This document shows positions 5,354 to 6,630 of a stretch of DNA of 6,630 bases, one piece after another. How positions within the stretch are numbered: the first letter of the stretch is position 1; every line of letters begins with the position of its first letter. The translations under genes were made by a program, and so were the position numbers. The DNA lies in assembly GCA_021817025.1 (NCBI GenBank), contig JAKAWF010000195.1:1-6630 (forward strand), given 5' to 3'. The DNA is from a bacterium. GTDB lineage: Bacteria > Chloroflexota > Dormibacteria > UBA8260 > Bog-877. The notes under the pieces are model-generated. The model had not been told where the DNA came from, searched no databases, and worked only from the letters and a program-made list of their open reading frames with translations.

Positions 5354-6630
5354 ATAGCGGCTGAGGTCACCCGCAAGCTCATCTCAGAGCACTTCAAGGA
5401 TGCCGACATCAAGCGGCTGGGATCAGGGGTTGGTCCCGACGATCGCCCCCTGCCGGCCAAAGGGTATGCGGCTATGCGCCGGCTCGGTTGGACCGCAACC
5501 TCCGATGTCCACTGTTCGGATCGGGTTTGCCGCATGGGGGAGGAGGCGGCCGCCCGGCTCCTGCGCCAGGCCGATCATCGCCGCCAGATCGTGGCCGGGA
5601 TCATCGCCACCTGGCCCAAGGATCCCAAGCGGCGCACCAAGCAGGAGTGGGAGTCGCTGGAGAAGGCCCTGCCAGAGGGTGCGACCAAGGCCGAGGTGCG
5701 CAACCGCAGTCGCCAGGTGACCGCCTTCGCGGCAGCCCAGGGTCACCTGCCCCTGGGGCTGGATGAGCTGGAGGACCAGCCCCAGGTCTTCCCTCAAGCG
5801 CTGCTTGCTGCCTGCGACCGCCAGGCGGTGACGCTCACCTGGTCGAGCGGCGCCTCGGCCACCCTTCGGGTCCAGCTGCCCATTCGGGCCACGCCCCGGT
5901 CACGACAGGACTGGTCGTGGGTGTCCATCCCTATGCTCTTGCCCCCGACCGTCCCGGAGGCAGCCGAGCTGCACACCCCGACCCTGCGGGTCAAAGCGGG
6001 GCTTGTCCTGGTCGATCTTCCCTTCACCATGGACGCTCCCGCCATACCAGGCTCTGGGCATCAGGTCGGGATCGGGCTCGACTGGGGGGTCAACACCTTC
6101 TTGGTGGGAGCGCTCGCCAAGGTTGATCGGGGCCAACGCCGGGTCCTGACCGACGGGCTCCCCCTGCGCTTCGACGCCGGGGGAGCCATCGCCAAATGGC
6201 ATCACCTGCGCCGGGAGGGTGAGTTCCTGCGCCGGAAGATCACCCACCTGGAGAGGTTGCGCGGCGAGTGGGGACCACATCCCCTGGATGGCAAACTCGC
6301 CCTTCTGCGCGCTCACCACCAGGACCTCTCAGCCCGCCAGCTGGGACATGGGATCGCCTGGGCGGCCGCGCGCTGGGCTACAGACCAGGCGATCTGCTCG
6401 GGCGCCACGGTCATCTATGTGGAGGACCTGGCCACCCTTGAGCCAGCCCTGGGCCGCAAGCTCAACGCCCGCATCTCAGCTTCCGTTCGCGGCCAGTTCC
6501 AGGACGCCCTGCGCCACCTCGGCGCCAAGGCCGGCTGCGCGGTGGTCACCGTCCCGGCCCGGGGAACCTCCTCCATCTGCCCGCGGTGTGGGTGCCGGTT
6601 GCGGCACTACACCTCCCCTGAGCGACTCCG
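5354..6630 (+). CDS. tnpB: TnpB RNA-guided nuclease of IS607-type element, partial
   Basis: TnpB proteins are RuvC nucleases guided by an omega RNA from the element's right end, and are relatives of the Cas12 ancestors. Numbering from 5354, RuvC-I is VGIGLDWGVNT with catalytic D243, RuvC-II is VIYVEDL with catalytic E357, and the zinc finger begins CPRCG with C409, C412 and a further C414. The window ends before RuvC-III and its last aspartate, so integrity cannot be judged. A helix-rich basic stretch, KWHHLRRE through WAAARWATDQA, lies between motifs I and II, as usual. The first half is unlike short TnpBs and seems typical of a long-N-terminus actinobacterial type (from memory, not searched). 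The start is unclear: the frame is open from the tnpA stop, but the first ATG is at 5474. A frameshift from GTG 5341 is plausible. A start at 5474 would place the RuvC-I aspartate at residue 203. Confidence 0.82.
   Translation, partial: MAAEVTRKLISEHFKDADIKRLGSGVGPDDRPLPAKGYAAMRRLGWTATSDVHCSDRVCRMGEEAAARLLRQADHRRQIVAGIIATWPKDPKRRTKQEWESLEKALPEGATKAEVRNRSRQVTAFAAAQGHLPLGLDELEDQPQVFPQALLAACDRQAVTLTWSSGASATLRVQLPIRATPRSRQDWSWVSIPMLLPPTVPEAAELHTPTLRVKAGLVLVDLPFTMDAPAIPGSGHQVGIGLDWGVNTFLVGALAKVDRGQRRVLTDGLPLRFDAGGAIAKWHHLRREGEFLRRKITHLERLRGEWGPHPLDGKLALLRAHHQDLSARQLGHGIAWAAARWATDQAICSGATVIYVEDLATLEPALGRKLNARISASVRGQFQDALRHLGAKAGCAVVTVPARGTSSICPRCGCRLRHYTSPERL

Larger units (their letters stand above)
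4684..6630 (+). mobile_element. IS607-type element (tnpA-tnpB), right end outside window
   Basis: A serine-recombinase tnpA with a MerR-like DNA-binding head, followed directly by tnpB in the same direction, is the hallmark layout of IS607-family elements. Such elements move through a circular double-stranded intermediate made by the serine recombinase, show little target specificity and have no long terminal inverted repeats. The left end cannot be placed to the base; it must lie between the selD stop and tnpA, and 4684 is only an outer limit. The right end, where the guide (omega) RNA of TnpB would be encoded, is beyond the window. The element sits directly behind selD without breaking it. 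Confidence 0.75.

Noticed and set aside
5351..5364. Stop codons TAG (5351) and TGA (5362) near tnpB as recoding sites, for example UGA read as selenocysteine in a selABD-containing cell.
   Set aside because: The TGA is in the frame that does not continue into TnpB, so reading it as selenocysteine would not produce TnpB. No SECIS-like hairpin was seen after it, and the in-frame codon is TAG, which the Sec machinery does not read.

Overview
The window is a very GC-rich stretch (third codon positions are mostly G or C) holding two blocks, all on the plus strand. The first block is a tight selenocysteine operon, selA-selB-selD. The second, immediately downstream, is an IS607-type transposable element carrying a serine recombinase gene (tnpA) and a tnpB gene that runs off the right edge. 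High GC, GTG/TTG starts, stop/start overlaps and a tnpA that looks leaderless all suggest an actinomycete or another high-GC Gram-positive-type bacterium. This is an inference from style, not from a marker gene.

Layout: 1-378 is an upstream region with no gene I can recognise. selA (379-1743) encodes selenocysteine synthase. selB (1740-3641) encodes the selenocysteine-specific elongation factor and starts on a TTG inside the selA stop. selD (3638-4672) encodes selenophosphate synthetase and starts on a GTG inside the selB stop. After a short hairpin and about 125 bp of palindrome-rich non-coding DNA come tnpA (4808-5353) and tnpB (open frame 5354 to the window end).

The operon covers three of the four parts of bacterial selenocysteine insertion. 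SelD makes selenophosphate from selenide and ATP, SelA uses it to convert seryl-tRNA(Sec) to selenocysteyl-tRNA(Sec), and SelB delivers that tRNA to UGA codons marked by a SECIS hairpin. The fourth part, the tRNA gene selC, and any selenoprotein gene were not found here and should lie elsewhere.

The most noteworthy spot is the tnpA/tnpB junction. The tnpB reading frame is open and protein-like right back to the tnpA stop codon but has no ordinary start codon for its first 40 codons. A GTG in the neighbouring frame at 5341 would supply a start if one base were removed. This suggests a recent frameshift, a sequencing indel, or an unusual way of expressing TnpB. I found no clear evidence for a wholly new system.
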